A program made the translations under genes and the position numbers. From Zelopaecilomyces penicillatus (taxonomy: Eukaryota > Ascomycota > Sordariomycetes > Hypocreales > Pseudodiploosporaceae), in NCBI GenBank assembly GCA_005765155.1, contig VCCP01000003.1, positions 2,480,001-2,544,000 of the forward strand: DNA of 64,000 bases. The letters run 5' to 3'. The notes beneath the pieces are model-generated. The model did not search any database. It was not told the DNA's origin and saw nothing but the letters and a program-made list of their open reading frames with translations. Positions 40,637 through 51,486 of this stretch are shown here, one piece after another (within the stretch, counting starts at the first letter, position 1; each line of letters starts with the position of its first letter).

Positions 40637-42514
40637 TCAAACTTTATAAGACGATGGTCCCACCATCAACTCTGGCCTGACCAGATTATCGAATTCGTTC
40701 TCCGAAAGGGCCTGCATTTCCATCGCACTCTCTTTTAAAGTGATTCCCTTTTTGTGCGCATTTTTTGCCACCTTGCTGGCCATATCATAGCCGATCTTAG
40801 GGTTGAGGCACGTCACAAGCATGAGTCTGTAATTCGAAATGTTAGCAACGAATCTTATCGTGTAGCAAGTCGGCCATCCGCATGCCAAAAAGTCAATCAT
40901 GATAATCTGAGAGTCCCATTTCAAATTCAATTAATACTTACGATTCTTTCAAGATACTGGCGATCTTTTCCTCATTGGCTTGTAACCCCTTGACCAGATT
41001 CTTTTCAAAAGACCACATACCATCCGATAAAATCCGCGAGCTGTGAAGGAGGTTTCGAATCAACAACGGTTTGTATACGTTGAGTTCAAACTGGCCGTTC
41101 ATGCCGCCGATGGTTGTGGCGACGTTATTTCCCATTACCTGGGCACAGACCATAGTCAGGGCCTCACATTGCGTTGGATTCACCTTACCCGGCATAATAC
41201 TACTCCCAGGCTCGTTCTCTGGCAAGATTAGCTCGCCTAGGCCACAACGGGGCCCGCTACCTAGATATCGAATATCCTGTGCAATCTTCGTCAGTGACCC
41301 TGCGAGTGTATTCAGAGACCCGTGGGCTTGAACAATAGCATCATGGGCTGCTAGTGACTCAAACTTATTGGGTGCTGTCTTGAAAACGGTGCCTGTCATA
41401 TTCGTAACTTCTTCAGCGATTGCCTCGGCAAATCCCTCGAATGTATTTATGCCAGTACCAACGGCCGTGCCACCTTGGGCAAGTAATCTCAGATCAGGCA
41501 ACGAGCATTCAACTCGCTTTATGCTAAAGTCCAACTGAGCAACATAGCCCGAGAATTCTTGAGCGAGGGTGAGAGGTGTTGCATCTTGCAGATGTGTCCG
41601 TCCAATCTTGATGATTTTCTTGGTTTCGAAGTCGTCCACTTTCAACTGAAGGGCATTGCGTAGGCTATGGAGCGCAGGGAGCAGCTCGCCCTCGAGTTCG
41701 AGTACCGCGGCAATGTGCATGACAGTAGGAAATGTATCATTCGAAGAAGCACTGCGGTTAACGTGATCGTTTGGATGGACAGGTGACTTGGAGCCCATCC
41801 TACCACCAAGGATCTCAATAGCGCGGTTCGAAATAACCTCATTGGCATTCATATTAGATTGAGTTCCGGATCCCGTTTGCCAAACCACAAGAGGGAAATG
41901 ATCCATAAGTTTGCCATCGGCAACCTCCTTAGCAGCCTGCTGAATTGCTGATCCAACTTTGGGATCTGCAAATCAATGTCAAGATAAGCGCGAACTGTTA
42001 GCAAAGCTAATAATATTGAACAATGAAGGCTGTGACAAACGGCCCCAAGGTGTGAATTCTGAAGGCCCACAGGGTTGGCATTGAAAAACATACCGAGACC
42101 GTAGCGCATATTGACCGTGGCTGCTGCGCCTTTGAGAATGCCAAATGCCTTGACAACGGGAGGTGGCATACGATCTTGTGGTTGGTTGATGCGGAAGTTG
42201 CTTAAAGATCGCTCGGTTTGAGCGCCCCAGTATTTGTCCGTTTCAACCTGCACCTCACCAAAGGCATCTGTTTCGACTCGTGTTGCAGCCATATTGCTAG
42301 GTGTGTTATGAAATTTTCGAATGGACGACGGTGATGATGCAGTGGTGATGGAAAGATAACTCCGTCTGAATTGCGGGGTGCAGGACCAGCAGGTGGATGT
42401 TGCATTGGCTACAGGTTCGTATGCAATCCTCGGCAGAGAGGATGTCGTCCCAGCTCTTCCCAACCCACCAAGTACCAACCTGCTAGCCGAACAGTGACGC
42501 CACATTGCAGCCAC
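40637..42514 (-). CDS. FUM1: Fumarate hydratase, class II, mitochondrial (fumarase)
   Basis: Fumarase (EC 4.2.1.2) interconverts fumarate and L-malate in the TCA cycle. Exons on the minus strand are 42514-42094, 41965-40942 and 40826-40637. The introns are 128 and 115 nt, with GTATGT and GTAAGT donors, and the spliced frame is continuous at 544 residues. The fumarate lyase signature GSSIMPGKVNP is present, as are NRSASSNDTFPT and GRTHLQDATPL, all parts of the active site in the family. The first 74 residues are rich in Arg and Ser with few acidic residues, as in a mitochondrial presequence. A second Met at residue 75 (42292) starts the conserved region and could give a cytosolic form, as known for fungal fumarases. 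Divergent from NDUFB9; the shared promoter holds a long minisatellite. Confidence 0.97.
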
Positions 42515-43829
42515 TTTAAAGTCAGAGCTTGCTCAGTGCCTGATGCCAATGTGTGTCTTGTTTTTGAAGAACAAAACGATTAGACCTTGAAGATGGCAAA
42601 CTGCTGTGTTTCCAGTTGGCAGTAACACTTTTCTAAAAGAAGACAGCGATAGTGCTTATATATAGAAAATACTGATAAGAGAATAACAATTGATAAATAC
42701 AAGATTATTAAAAATAGGAATATAAATAATAAATAATAAATAATAAATAATAAATAATAAATAATAAATAATAAATAATAAATAATAAATAATAATAATA
42801 ATAATAAATAATAAATAATAAATAATAAATAATAAATAATAAATAATAAATAATAAATAATAAATAATAAATAATAAATAATAAATAATAAATAATAAAT
42901 AATAAATAATAAATAATAAATAATAAATAATAAATAATAAATAATAAATAATAAATAATAAATAATAAATAATAAATAATAAATAATAAATAATAAATAA
43001 TAAATAATAAATAATAAATAATAAATAATAAATAATAAATAATAAATAATAAATAATAAATAATAAATAATAAATAATAAATAATAAATAATAAATAATA
43101 AATAATAAATAATAAATAATAAATAATAAATAATAAATAATAAATAATAAATAATAAATAATAAATAATAAATAATAAATAATAAATAATAAATAATAAA
43201 TAATAAATAATAAATAATAAATAATAAATAATAAATAATAAATAATAAATAATAAATAATAAATAATAAATAATAAATAATAAATAATAAATAATAAATA
43301 ATAAATAATAAATAATAAATAATAAATAATAAATAATAAATAATAAATAATAAATAATAAATAATAAATAATAAATAATAAATAATAAATAATAAATAAT
43401 AAATAATAAATAATAAATAATAAATAATAAATAATAAATAATAAATAATAAATAATAAATAATAAATAATAAATAATAAATAATAAATAATAAATAATAA
43501 ATAATAAATAATAAATAATAAATAATAAATAATAAATAATAAATAATAAATAAATATTTATTATTTTATTTTATTTTATTAAAATCTATTTAAGAAATTA
43601 TTATTTTTATATTATAAGATTAAAATTAAATATATTAATAATACTATTATATATAACTATAATAATATATAATACTTAATATTATTAATTAAATTTATAT
43701 CCTTATCATCTTCTAGCCCCAGTACACTCGAATACAAGACTTTCTATAACAACTATTCATCCTGGTTAAGATCCAAAAGGCTCTTCCAATTCCTATCTGA
43801 TATTTACCCGGCCCAACGGCCATCTCATC
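42515..43829. promoter_or_regulatory. Shared intergenic region of FUM1 and NDUFB9
   Basis: This 1.3-kb gap separates two head-to-head genes. About 200 bp of normal sequence lies upstream of FUM1 and about 270 bp upstream of NDUFB9. The middle is the 7-bp minisatellite followed by roughly 130 bp of AT-rich DNA. Sequence just before the NDUFB9 start is C-rich. I cannot assign individual promoter elements. Confidence 0.6.
42722..43553. repeat. 7-bp minisatellite (AATAAAT)n, about 830 bp
   Basis: Well over 100 head-to-tail AATAAAT units, broken once near 42788-42806 by a run of AAT triplets. The rest is uniform. It fills most of the promoter interval between FUM1 and NDUFB9. Confidence 0.95.
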
Positions 43830-44373
43830 ATGTCTACGCGACGAGCTGCCCTGTCAGTCACCCATTATAACGATGCGCCCTACATTCTTGACAGCCAACC
43901 TTCATATGCTAACTCACAAGCCAGGTCGCTCTATCGCCGCTCGTTAAAGCTGGCGCTCGATTGGGCCGTGCATCGTCAACTATGGCGCGGACAAGCCCTG
44001 TATATTCGATCCCTCTTTGAGGCCAACCGTCAGGTGTCGGATCCCAGGCAACAAAGAGTTAGTGGCATGCAGATCAAGTATGTGGTAGCTCGGTCATACT
44101 GAATAAACCTTACTAGGTGCTTCTCTCGGAGACTGAGAAATTATTGGACAGCTGGAAACATCCAGATCCCTACATTCCTCCCTGCGCGCCTGGAGGTAGA
44201 CAATGCATGAATGAGCCTTTTACCGCGAATTGAAGCTGATGAAATCAGGGTCTAAATACGAACGCAACCTCCCATCGCCGATTCTAGAACGTATGATGTC
44301 TCTTGAACATTCATCTACATCTTCATATGCTGACCTTACCCTAGCCCCTCCGCACTCTTTGAACAGGCATTGA
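43830..44373 (+). CDS. NDUFB9: Complex I LYR-family subunit NDUFB9 (B22)
   Basis: This is an accessory subunit of mitochondrial NADH:ubiquinone oxidoreductase. Exons are 43830-44057, 44117-44195 and 44249-44373, giving 143 residues. The introns are 59 and 53 nt with donors GTTAGT and GTAGAC. The LYR motif is at residues 34-36, followed by LALDWAVHR and LYIRSLFEANR, typical of this complex I subunit. Exon 2 supplies SETEKLLDSWKHPDPYIPP, and exon 3 restores GGSKYERNLPSP. The last 20 or so residues are low-complexity and less certain. The two introns were placed by keeping the conserved reading frame; without splicing, the frame stops at 44103. It ends 421 bp before the H2A stop codon. Confidence 0.87.
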
Positions 44374-44794
44374 TGTGTTGACCATGAGTCGCTTTGGAAA
44401 TGTGAACACGAATCAGTGTGCCGTTCGAGTCTCGTCGCATTGTGGATGTGTTGTTTGAGAACCTGTCACATATGATTACGTCGTACGAGTCTTGTATCTT
44501 GGACTTTACATACATATACACAATACTGGCATGAAATGCGTGGTCTAGTTGCATAGTACAATATATCACGTTCACGCGTTTATGCAATGCAAGGCATGAC
44601 AAAATACTTCCACGAAATCCGAAGAAATGTGATTCTCGTTTCATGCCCATAGTCGTGGGGATTATTGTACAATCCTATGACGCGCGTAACAACAGAAATA
44701 AAAGCAACCGTGAAAACCTGAACCGTGACCCCTATGTCATAGCAACCCAAACAGCCAACCTTCGCAAGATAAAACACAATCCCGTGATCGCAGT
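44374..44794. other. Convergent 3' flanks of NDUFB9 and H2A, nothing recognised
   Basis: This 421-bp tail-to-tail spacer has normal composition and presumably contains both 3' UTRs. I find no additional gene, repeat or RNA structure that I can support. Confidence 0.5.
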
Positions 44795-45319
44795 TTACAG
44801 TTCCTGGCTTTGGTTCTTTCCGGTCTTGCCAGATGTCTTCTTTGGCAGGAGATCTGTGCAAATGGTCAGCTAGGTTCCGTGCAATCCCGTGTGGCACAAC
44901 TTACTTTGATGAATATTAGGGAGAACGCCACCTTGTGCAATGGTGACGTGGCCCAGCAATTTGTTCAGTTCTTCATCGTTCCTGATGGCGAGCTGCAGAT
45001 GTCGAGGAATGATACGCGTCTTCTTGTTGTCGCGAGCTGCATTGCCGGCTAATTCGAGAATCTCCGCAGCGAGGTATTCCAACACCGCAGCGAGATATAC
45101 TGGGGCTCCGGCACCAACTCGCTGAGCGTAGTTGCCCTTTCGCAAAAGACGGTGTACACGGCCTACGGGGAATGCGAGACCGGCCTTTGAGGAACGGCTA
45201 TGGTGTGGTTAATACTGATTAACTGTATAGGTGTAGGGGCTCATTGCTTTTGGGAGCACTCACGACTGAGCGTTCTTGGAGCCAGAGGCCTTGCCGCCAG
45301 ACTTGCCGCCGCCTGTCAT
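44795..45319 (-). CDS. HTA1: Histone H2A (canonical, SQ-motif type)
   Basis: This is a core nucleosome histone that pairs with H2B. Minus-strand exons are 45319-45264, 45197-44905 and 44853-44795, giving 135 residues. The introns are 66 and 51 nt with GTGAGT and GTAAGT donors. The protein starts MTGGGKSGGKASGSKNAQS, runs through the histone fold (AGLAFPVGRVHRLL, then AAVLEYLAAEILELAGNAA and RHLQLAIRNDEELNKLL) and ends SQEL. That C-terminal SQ motif is the damage-signalling phosphorylation site found in fungal H2A. The sequence is the major H2A and not H2A.Z, whose start and docking region differ. It is divergent from H2B, the usual fungal arrangement, but the two start codons are 1.84 kb apart. 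Confidence 0.98.
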
Positions 45320-46204
45320 TTTTTCTGATTTGGTTGATTGGGGGTGTCTAAGTAAATTGAGGATTCGGGCTGAATGCTGGCGAGTTTGGGAACAAGAAGA
45401 ATCTGTAGCAATTGAGTGAACGTCGGGGATTTGGAGCAGTGCAGCGGGGGGTATGGAGGTTAAGTACTTTTTGGCGCGTGCTAGGCGTGGCCCCAAATCA
45501 CCCACAGGCGGGTCACACTTACCTACTAACCCGCTTTCGGACTATAGGCGCGTCTGGTGAAAACAAAGATGCGCGATGTTCACTACTATCTATGTACACA
45601 CTCACAATACTCTATCCCTGCACAGCACCTACTACGAACATGGATTTATGAGCCTCTTCTTTGATGCTTGTCGGCTTTTACTAGTCGAGTTTCTAGTATC
45701 ACTTTCGGTGCTTTAATCACGTTCGAGACGCGCGTTTCTCTTTGTGTTAATCATGTTCTAGCATCAACAGGCCTCTGTTCACTTGCTCATCATGTCATTC
45801 CCTGTTGTGTCCAGGCGGTTTAACTGTGCTCGAATTGAAGACGTGTCTTTCCCATATTTCAATTGTAACATTATATTATCTATCAGCTGTCGGTTATAGT
45901 GGTAGATGTATATAAATATCTACATCTTGCTACATACCCTGTACAACTTTCTACTTGTTAATACTCGGTAATCGACGTCAAGTTCTTTAAAGTGCCTACC
46001 TGATAAACCGATTATTTATTCTGGGGATTCTCTCCTAACAAGTAGTACCTGATACTTATCAGCGATGACTCCATTCAAGGTGTTTATGGAGCGGTATTAG
46101 TACGTGGGCAAGATCAAACACTCTATTATGACTTTAAAACCAAGTATTCTACACATGCAGGCGTCTGCCCCACCTGTGATGCTTACCTACTTAGCCCAAG
46201 CAGA

Positions 46205-46235
46205 ACAACTAGTGGAAAATAGTTTCACTAGTTGT
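46205..46235. other. Perfect-stem hairpin in the histone intergenic region
   Basis: The arms ACAACTAGTGGAAA and TTTCACTAGTTGT pair over 13 bp with a single bulged G, around a loop of about four bases. It may be an operator-like site, a terminator of a non-coding transcript, or the end of a small transposon; none of these is shown by the sequence. Confidence 0.6.
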
Positions 46236-46892
46236 ACAGTGAATTTGATAAAATGACATTGAAAACTATTCAGCGCAAATCTGGCCAGCTAAATAGACAT
46301 TTTAGTTGTCATATTTCAATTATCACCTGTGTACACCAGACTTGGCAAAAAGGAGGGTTATTAGAGAAGATGTTGACAAAACACCCAACTTAATTAAGCA
46401 CACGAATTATCCAACAGCAGTAATCGCCAAAAAAAACCACAAAAAAACAATAGCAGCCGTAACATAGATACTTATCCAACCAATACTAAGAATCTCCCTC
46501 AATTGTACTTTGACATACTGTGAACAGGGCGTAGGACGGTACTTCAACACAGAAAGACAAAATATACTACTAGGGACCTGTAGGCAGGCTGTGAACAATT
46601 CCCATTATTATGGGTACAAGTTGGGAAGGGCAGACAGGTTCTGTGCGGTTAGCTTGCTTGGGGCAGAGCCAATAGTCGGCGGCTGTACGGCTGAGCACAT
46701 TCTTGATCCAATTAGAAATGAGCAAGCCTGTATGCAAAAAGGGAAATAAATAAAAACTGGGCAGCTGCATGGATGTTTGTCATTCCCTCCTGGAAGGATC
46801 GGGCTTAGTGTTGTGGCAGCAAAGCAGGGGAGCTTAGCCAGACAACGCGGCGCGTCTAGAGCCCCACCCACGCCTTACTTGCACGCACTCTG

Positions 46893-46897
46893 CCAAT
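46893..46897 (+). promoter_or_regulatory. CCAAT box upstream of H2B
   Basis: The CCAAT pentamer in TGCCAATACG lies about 270 bp upstream of the H2B start codon. CCAAT-binding complexes act on many fungal housekeeping promoters. This assignment rests on the motif and its position only. Confidence 0.3.
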
Positions 46898-47162
46898 ACG
46901 TGACTATTTTTATGAGCCTACAGATCACCACTTCTACTGGAGTACGGTGCACGCGCCCACGCCACCCCTCTCCAAACAATCAGTAATCCACTAGCACCAC
47001 ATCGCGTCCAGCTACAAAAGCACACCACTTCCCCAAACCCTTCGTCCGTTGCCATCCACCCTCATCCTCTACTCGCTGCTCAATCCACGTCACTAACTCT
47101 GCATCAACCAAGACTACACTCAACACCTTTCATTCACACAGCAGACCGTTGAATCAGCCGCA

Positions 47163-47684
47163 ATGCCCCCAAAAGCCGCCGATAAGAAGCCCGCCGCCAA
47201 GGCACCCGCTGTTGCCAGCAAGGCCCCTGAGAAAAAGGACGCCGGCAAGAAGACAGCCGCTTCTGGCGACAAGAAGAAGCGATCCAAGACCCGCAAAGAA
47301 ACATATAGCTCGTATATCTACAAAGGTACATCGAAATGCAAAACATTTCTCACACATAGGCTGACATACAATCGCAGTACTCAAACAGGTTCATCCTGAC
47401 ACTGGAATTTCCAACCGCGCCATGTCGATCCTCAACTCATTCGTCAATGGTATGCATCGCTTCAACCATGCCTCTTGCAGATGACACACATACTAACTCA
47501 TACAGACATCTTCGAACGTGTTGCAACCGAAGCATCCAAACTGGCTGCTTACAACAAGAAGTCCACTATTTCTTCCCGAGAGATCCAGACATCTGTTCGT
47601 TTGATCCTTCCCGGCGAGCTTGCTAAACACGCCGTTTCGGAGGGAACCAAGGCCGTCACCAAGTACTCGTCATCCACGAAATAG
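47163..47684 (+). CDS. HTB1: Histone H2B
   Basis: This is a core nucleosome histone. Exons are 47163-47325, 47378-47449 and 47506-47684, giving 137 residues. The introns are 52 and 56 nt with GTACAT and GTATGC donors; a TACTAAC branch sequence stands 9 bases before the second acceptor. The N-terminal tail is Lys/Ala/Pro-rich (starting MPPKAADKK). It leads into [11 protein letters not shown], then [12 protein letters not shown], the short second exon ([12 protein letters not shown]) and the C-terminal helix with [18 protein letters not shown]. The protein ends VTKYSSSTK, carrying the C-terminal Lys region that is ubiquitinated in fungal H2B. It forms a head-to-head pair with H2A and is tail-to-tail with SQS1, 294 bp away. 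Confidence 0.98.
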
Positions 47685-47978
47685 ACACGCAATCGGGCAG
47701 CAAAATCGTTTTATTTTTGTGTGTTTTTGCGCGGCATCGGGGTATCACTTGAGACCCGGCGGGCTATCGACGCCTCGCTCTTTGGGGTTTCTTAATGCGT
47801 TACGGATGGTTTGCTTTATGGGGCAATGTCTTCACGGTCAATTGGGGTTTGCGGTTGTACAATAAACATCGAGGATATGGTCCCGATACAATGAAATTCG
47901 TGCATATTCCATTCGCGCCTGCCACATGTATACGGAAACGATTCGCCAGAACCCACCCCAAGAACTGATGCGTCGCCG

Positions 47979-49866
47979 TCAGCCCAGCCCTGCCTTCGTT
48001 TTCTTCATTGTCTGCATAACCGGCAGAAGAATACCTTTGTTGTCGTCGGTGCCTAACGCGGTCCCGCTGCTCCATCCCATCTTTTCAAGCATCGCTCTCC
48101 CCCTGTTATCGGATCCCAGTTCCGGTGCCGAAGCCCCTACAATTTCACCATCATGATACCCAGTGGCAGCACTGTTCGCTGCTCGTAGGAACATGACCCG
48201 ACCATGTTTTGTGTCCTTAGAATCCAGAGGAGGGAAGAAACGCCGATGAATGCACATAAATGCCTGATCCACCTTGGACTTTGTATACGGCAATGTCCTC
48301 CTTGTCCGATGTAATGTAGGTCTTCTCTGCTGCGCCTTCCCAACCGATTTCGATTTAATATGGAACTTGTTGGCAAGTTCGTGTATTATAGTCCGAGCTG
48401 ATTTGTTCATGGGAGGCAAGATTAGGCTATAGTCATGTTAGCTCATTCCGGCTGTTGGACGAATATCCAGCATACGTTTCATCAGAACTGAGGAGGAATT
48501 TCTGGAATTCCTTTGCCAGCTGATTCAAATCCAACCCAAGAGGATACTTGGTGCGCATATTATCGCATTCCGCTTTTCTGCCCAGTAACCCTAGAGCCCG
48601 GAGCTCTTCCCTTTGTTTCTTGCGCTGTGATTTTTTGAGACGATCATTTCTCCAAACGGTCTGGAGTTTCTCCTCAAGCTCCGGATCGCAGTCGCTTATA
48701 TTCAGTCGTGCTCTGGTACCTTTGCGACCCAAGCTCGGTCTTCCCCAATCCATGACATCAAAGTCAGCGGCGGTGTTGACGAGAGCAGGACCATTGGAGT
48801 GGTTGTTGTCAACCGCAGATTCGTCGAGCCTGTATGGTGGCTGTATGAGTTGTTTGTCACTATCTGACTCAATATCTTCGAGGATATGAACCTCGCCAAC
48901 TGAGTGGTTCATATCTGTCGATTCATTGCCCCAATCGAAATCCGTGCCCCCCAAATCATGTTGATTGTAAGTTTGCTGGAACGATGCCCCCATGATCTCG
49001 CCACTCTCGCAAATGTTTGCGATGTAGTCTGCAATGAGGGCGCTTTCCTCGTTATTAGGTGAGTTCGATCGGTTGATTCGATACCGACGTTTTGGTTTGT
49101 TGGCTAACTCAAGAGACCCGTCATTGGATTCCATCAGTTGATCAAGCGGTGTAACCATTGCTTTCTCCACCGTTGAGATGGTCTTTCGAGGAATATTCCG
49201 TCCGCGGAATATAATAACTTCATCGCTAGAGCTGGTATCTGGTGAAAATGTTCGTTCAGGGATCGGAACTTGGCATTTATGAATTTGCGAGCGAGTACTA
49301 TTTCGACTCGCATCGACGAAGAAGAGCTCAATGTTTGTGTCGGTCATATCATTTATATCATTCGCCTCTGCGCCAGCTGATGATGTAAATTGGTCGCCAT
49401 CCACTGCAATGTAACTGTTTAGATGGACTGCTGGGGTTTTCGCCGTCATCTCTTCAGATATATGTGTGGAGTCGACATCCTCGTGTAAGCCATCGCAGCT
49501 TTCAAGGGGATTACTCAATCCAACGCTTACAAACGATACCGGGTATTTTCGTAGTTTGCTCTCCTGACCCCATGTCGATTGGTCGTGCAGGGAGGTTTGT
49601 CGAGCTTCTTCGGCAAGTGTAAGCCTAGTCACTGTTCAATTCAGGGAGTGATTAGCCGACTGACTGAAATTTTGGTTCCTATATAATATGATATTGTGCT
49701 TCAACTTGCCATCCGGATAAATCTGCGCAACAGGTATTTCCGTTGTGATCTGTTGCGAAAGGCCAAACTCCTCGACACTCTGTGCGAGCTCATGAACCTG
49801 AGTTTTATTCTGCCAGTCATGAGTTGTCCGTGGTCGCACGGCTCCTTTCTTCTTCTTGCGGGTCAT
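47979..49866 (-). CDS. SQS1: SQS1-like protein with R3H and G-patch domains
   Basis: Sqs1/Pfa1 is a nuclear G-patch protein that stimulates the DEAH helicase Prp43 in splicing and ribosome assembly (family knowledge). The last exon (48426-47979) encodes an R3H domain (SARTIIHELANKFHIKSKSVGK) and a C-terminal G-patch (residues around GRAMLEKMGWSSGTALG, ending KTKAGLG). The middle exon runs from about 49624 to 48476 and starts with LTLAEEARQT, the conserved N-terminal block; the rest is acidic and disordered-looking. The 49-nt intron between them has GTATGC, GCTAAC and TAG. The first exon, from ATG 49866 (basic start MTRKKKKG), is less sure. A donor at 49705 joined to 49624 keeps frame and gives 585 residues, but that donor (GTTGAA) is weak and two other in-frame donors exist. 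Confidence 0.85.
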
Positions 49867-50528
49867 ATCGATGGTATCCCCGGGCTTTGTTAACCCAGTC
49901 GCTGCCTTAAAGTGCTATCACAGTCGAGATGAGCAATATTTTATGGGGCAAAGTCGCCCCTAACATTGGGCCAATGTACAGTATTACATCAATAGTCTGA
50001 GACCATTATTTAATTTTCACTTTAAAAAAATTCAATATAAATTCAAATATCGATTATAAATATAATTATTCTAATCGATACTAAGGATTGATTATTTCTT
50101 TATTAAATATATCTTTTATAGATTATTTATAAGATTTATTTATAGTTTTATTAATAATAAAAAATATAAGGCTTATAGGTATATAAATTATAATAAAATA
50201 TAATAAATTATAATAAAATATAATAAAATATAATAAAATATAATAAATAGTATAGTACTATTTATACTGGTTTTATATAGTATATAATAAGTAGTATTTA
50301 ATATTTAATTTAATATAATTAAAATTTATTAAATATATATTAATATAAATAAAAAATTGAAAATATATATTAATATAAATAGAATCTTTAAAATAAGGTA
50401 TTTAAAAATTTAAAATTTATATTGATTTTGATTTTTGATTTTTGATTATTTTATATATTTTTATTAGCAGGTTAAAAATATAAAATATAGCTATTTAAGG
50501 TAGCGCACTGTAAAGTGGTCCCAAACTA
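49867..50528. other. SQS1 upstream region with an AT-rich insert
   Basis: About 130 bp of normal sequence lies next to SQS1. From about 50020 to 50490 the sequence turns AT-rich like the isochores, with short tandem tracts: AAAATATAAT units near 50196-50247, a near-duplicate of about 30 bp at 50320-50380, and TTTTGAT units near 50424-50448. It looks like a small RIP-mutated insertion inside the gene island. The terminal repeats of any element are not visible. Confidence 0.55.
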
Positions 50529-50840
50529 TTAAACACCTGGCTGTACCCAGTTGTTCCACAGCGGAATGATGCTGATATCGATAAGCGGTGCATTGTGGGC
50601 CTCTCAGTCATACCTGTTCGTATAGCTATGCGATTAACTTACCTCTCCTTGCATTGCGAAGACATCATGTCCCTTCATGCATATTCCCGTACTTGCAGGC
50701 AGTGTTCTCTCTGGTTGCTGAAAACTGTTGGCGATGCCAGAAATTTTCACCACTTTCAATGAATTATTAATCGCATTTGTGCTAAGACCTGGTTTCCACA
50801 GAGAATAGATAGAAGTGCTATTGGGCAAGTCTTCTGCCAT
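50529..50840 (-). CDS. Small protein of unknown function (predicted 89 aa, two exons)
   Basis: I do not recognise this family. Exon 1 (50840-50643) encodes 66 residues from ATG 50840, beginning MAEDLPNSTSIYSLWKPGL, and ends at a strong donor (GAG|GTAAGT). Joining to 50600 after a TGAGAG acceptor keeps phase 0 and adds 23 residues ending IIPLWNNWVQPGV before a TAA at 50529-50531. That would make a 42-nt intron, short even for fungi, so the acceptor is uncertain. The two W-x-P-G-type ends (LWKPGL and WVQPGV) are a curious internal symmetry. No signal peptide or membrane segment is seen. An in-frame TGA lies 9 bases upstream of the chosen ATG; an upstream exon cannot be excluded because CTCAG precedes the start. 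It could also be spurious. Confidence 0.45.
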
Positions 50841-51486
50841 CCCCTGAGGTCAATAGATAATATCCATGATGGACCTTTGATGCTATATGGTATGGCTTTA
50901 GTTATAAATCAATTAGGGCCTACTACTTATGACATCGCTTGCTTTCTAAGTCTATAGTGGATAAAGTCCTTTCATCTATTCGCCATTGTACAAATTGTTC
51001 TCTACCTTGCTTACCCTACACCACTCCCTCACTCGATCTCCAGTGTTTCATTTCTATAATGTGAACCTCTACATCTTTACTTAGGTGGGTCCTGTTATCT
51101 GTTTTACTGTGCTGGTTGGTTGTTTTGGTCTTGTTTTCCTGCTCAGAGTGAACAATACACCGACATATGTTTGTGTTAATCGTAAGTCGGCATGGCAAAT
51201 ACAATGTTAAGAGATTGACTGTCGATGACGTAGACAGGTGCTAACATCCGTTTCTAGTGTCACGGGATAGGCTGATCGTACACATGTCCCAATTGCGGGC
51301 TAGGGGGAATACCCTTCATTCCCATCTAGTTGATGGAAAATTGAACACCCTGCCTATTCAAAGCATTCCCGTCCGCTTATCGCTGTGACATTCACTAACT
51401 GACACGCTATTACAAGCGACCTTTCACTGTATCTTACACTGGGCCCAGCATACCCATCGTCGCTGCCACAACCCCTAGCTCCGAAT
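50841..51486. promoter_or_regulatory. Intergenic region upstream of ATG4
   Basis: This 646-bp interval has normal composition, between the small minus-strand gene and ATG4, and presumably holds both promoters. I see no clear TATA box or repeat. Sequence just before the ATG4 start (about 51420-51480) is C/T/A-rich like other leaders here. Confidence 0.45.

Larger units (their letters stand above)
45320..47162. promoter_or_regulatory. Divergent H2A-H2B intergenic region
   Basis: This 1.84-kb interval has normal to moderately AT-rich composition. It should hold the promoters for coordinated S-phase expression of both histones (family knowledge). On the + strand, CCAAT pentamers occur at 46480-46484, 46669-46673 and 46893-46897, the last about 270 bp upstream of the H2B start. 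The H2B leader from about 47020 to 47162 is C/T/A-rich and G-poor, as is common in fungal mRNA leaders. A hairpin lies at 46205-46235. Short open frames here show no family resemblance and are not reported as genes. Confidence 0.6.

Noticed and set aside
44336..44897. Minus-strand frames of about 105 codons beyond the H2A 3' end
   Set aside because: They cover the H2A third exon in a different frame and the 3' flank, with no recognisable protein.
45412..46986. Short open frames between H2A and H2B, such as 46510-46749 (+) and 46608-46871 (-)
   Set aside because: They are under 90 codons, lack any family motif, overlap one another on both strands and show no supporting splice sites.
47149..47399. 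Open frames overlapping H2B exon 1 in other frames
   Set aside because: They are shadows of the Lys/Ala-rich histone tail; the H2B frame is unambiguous.
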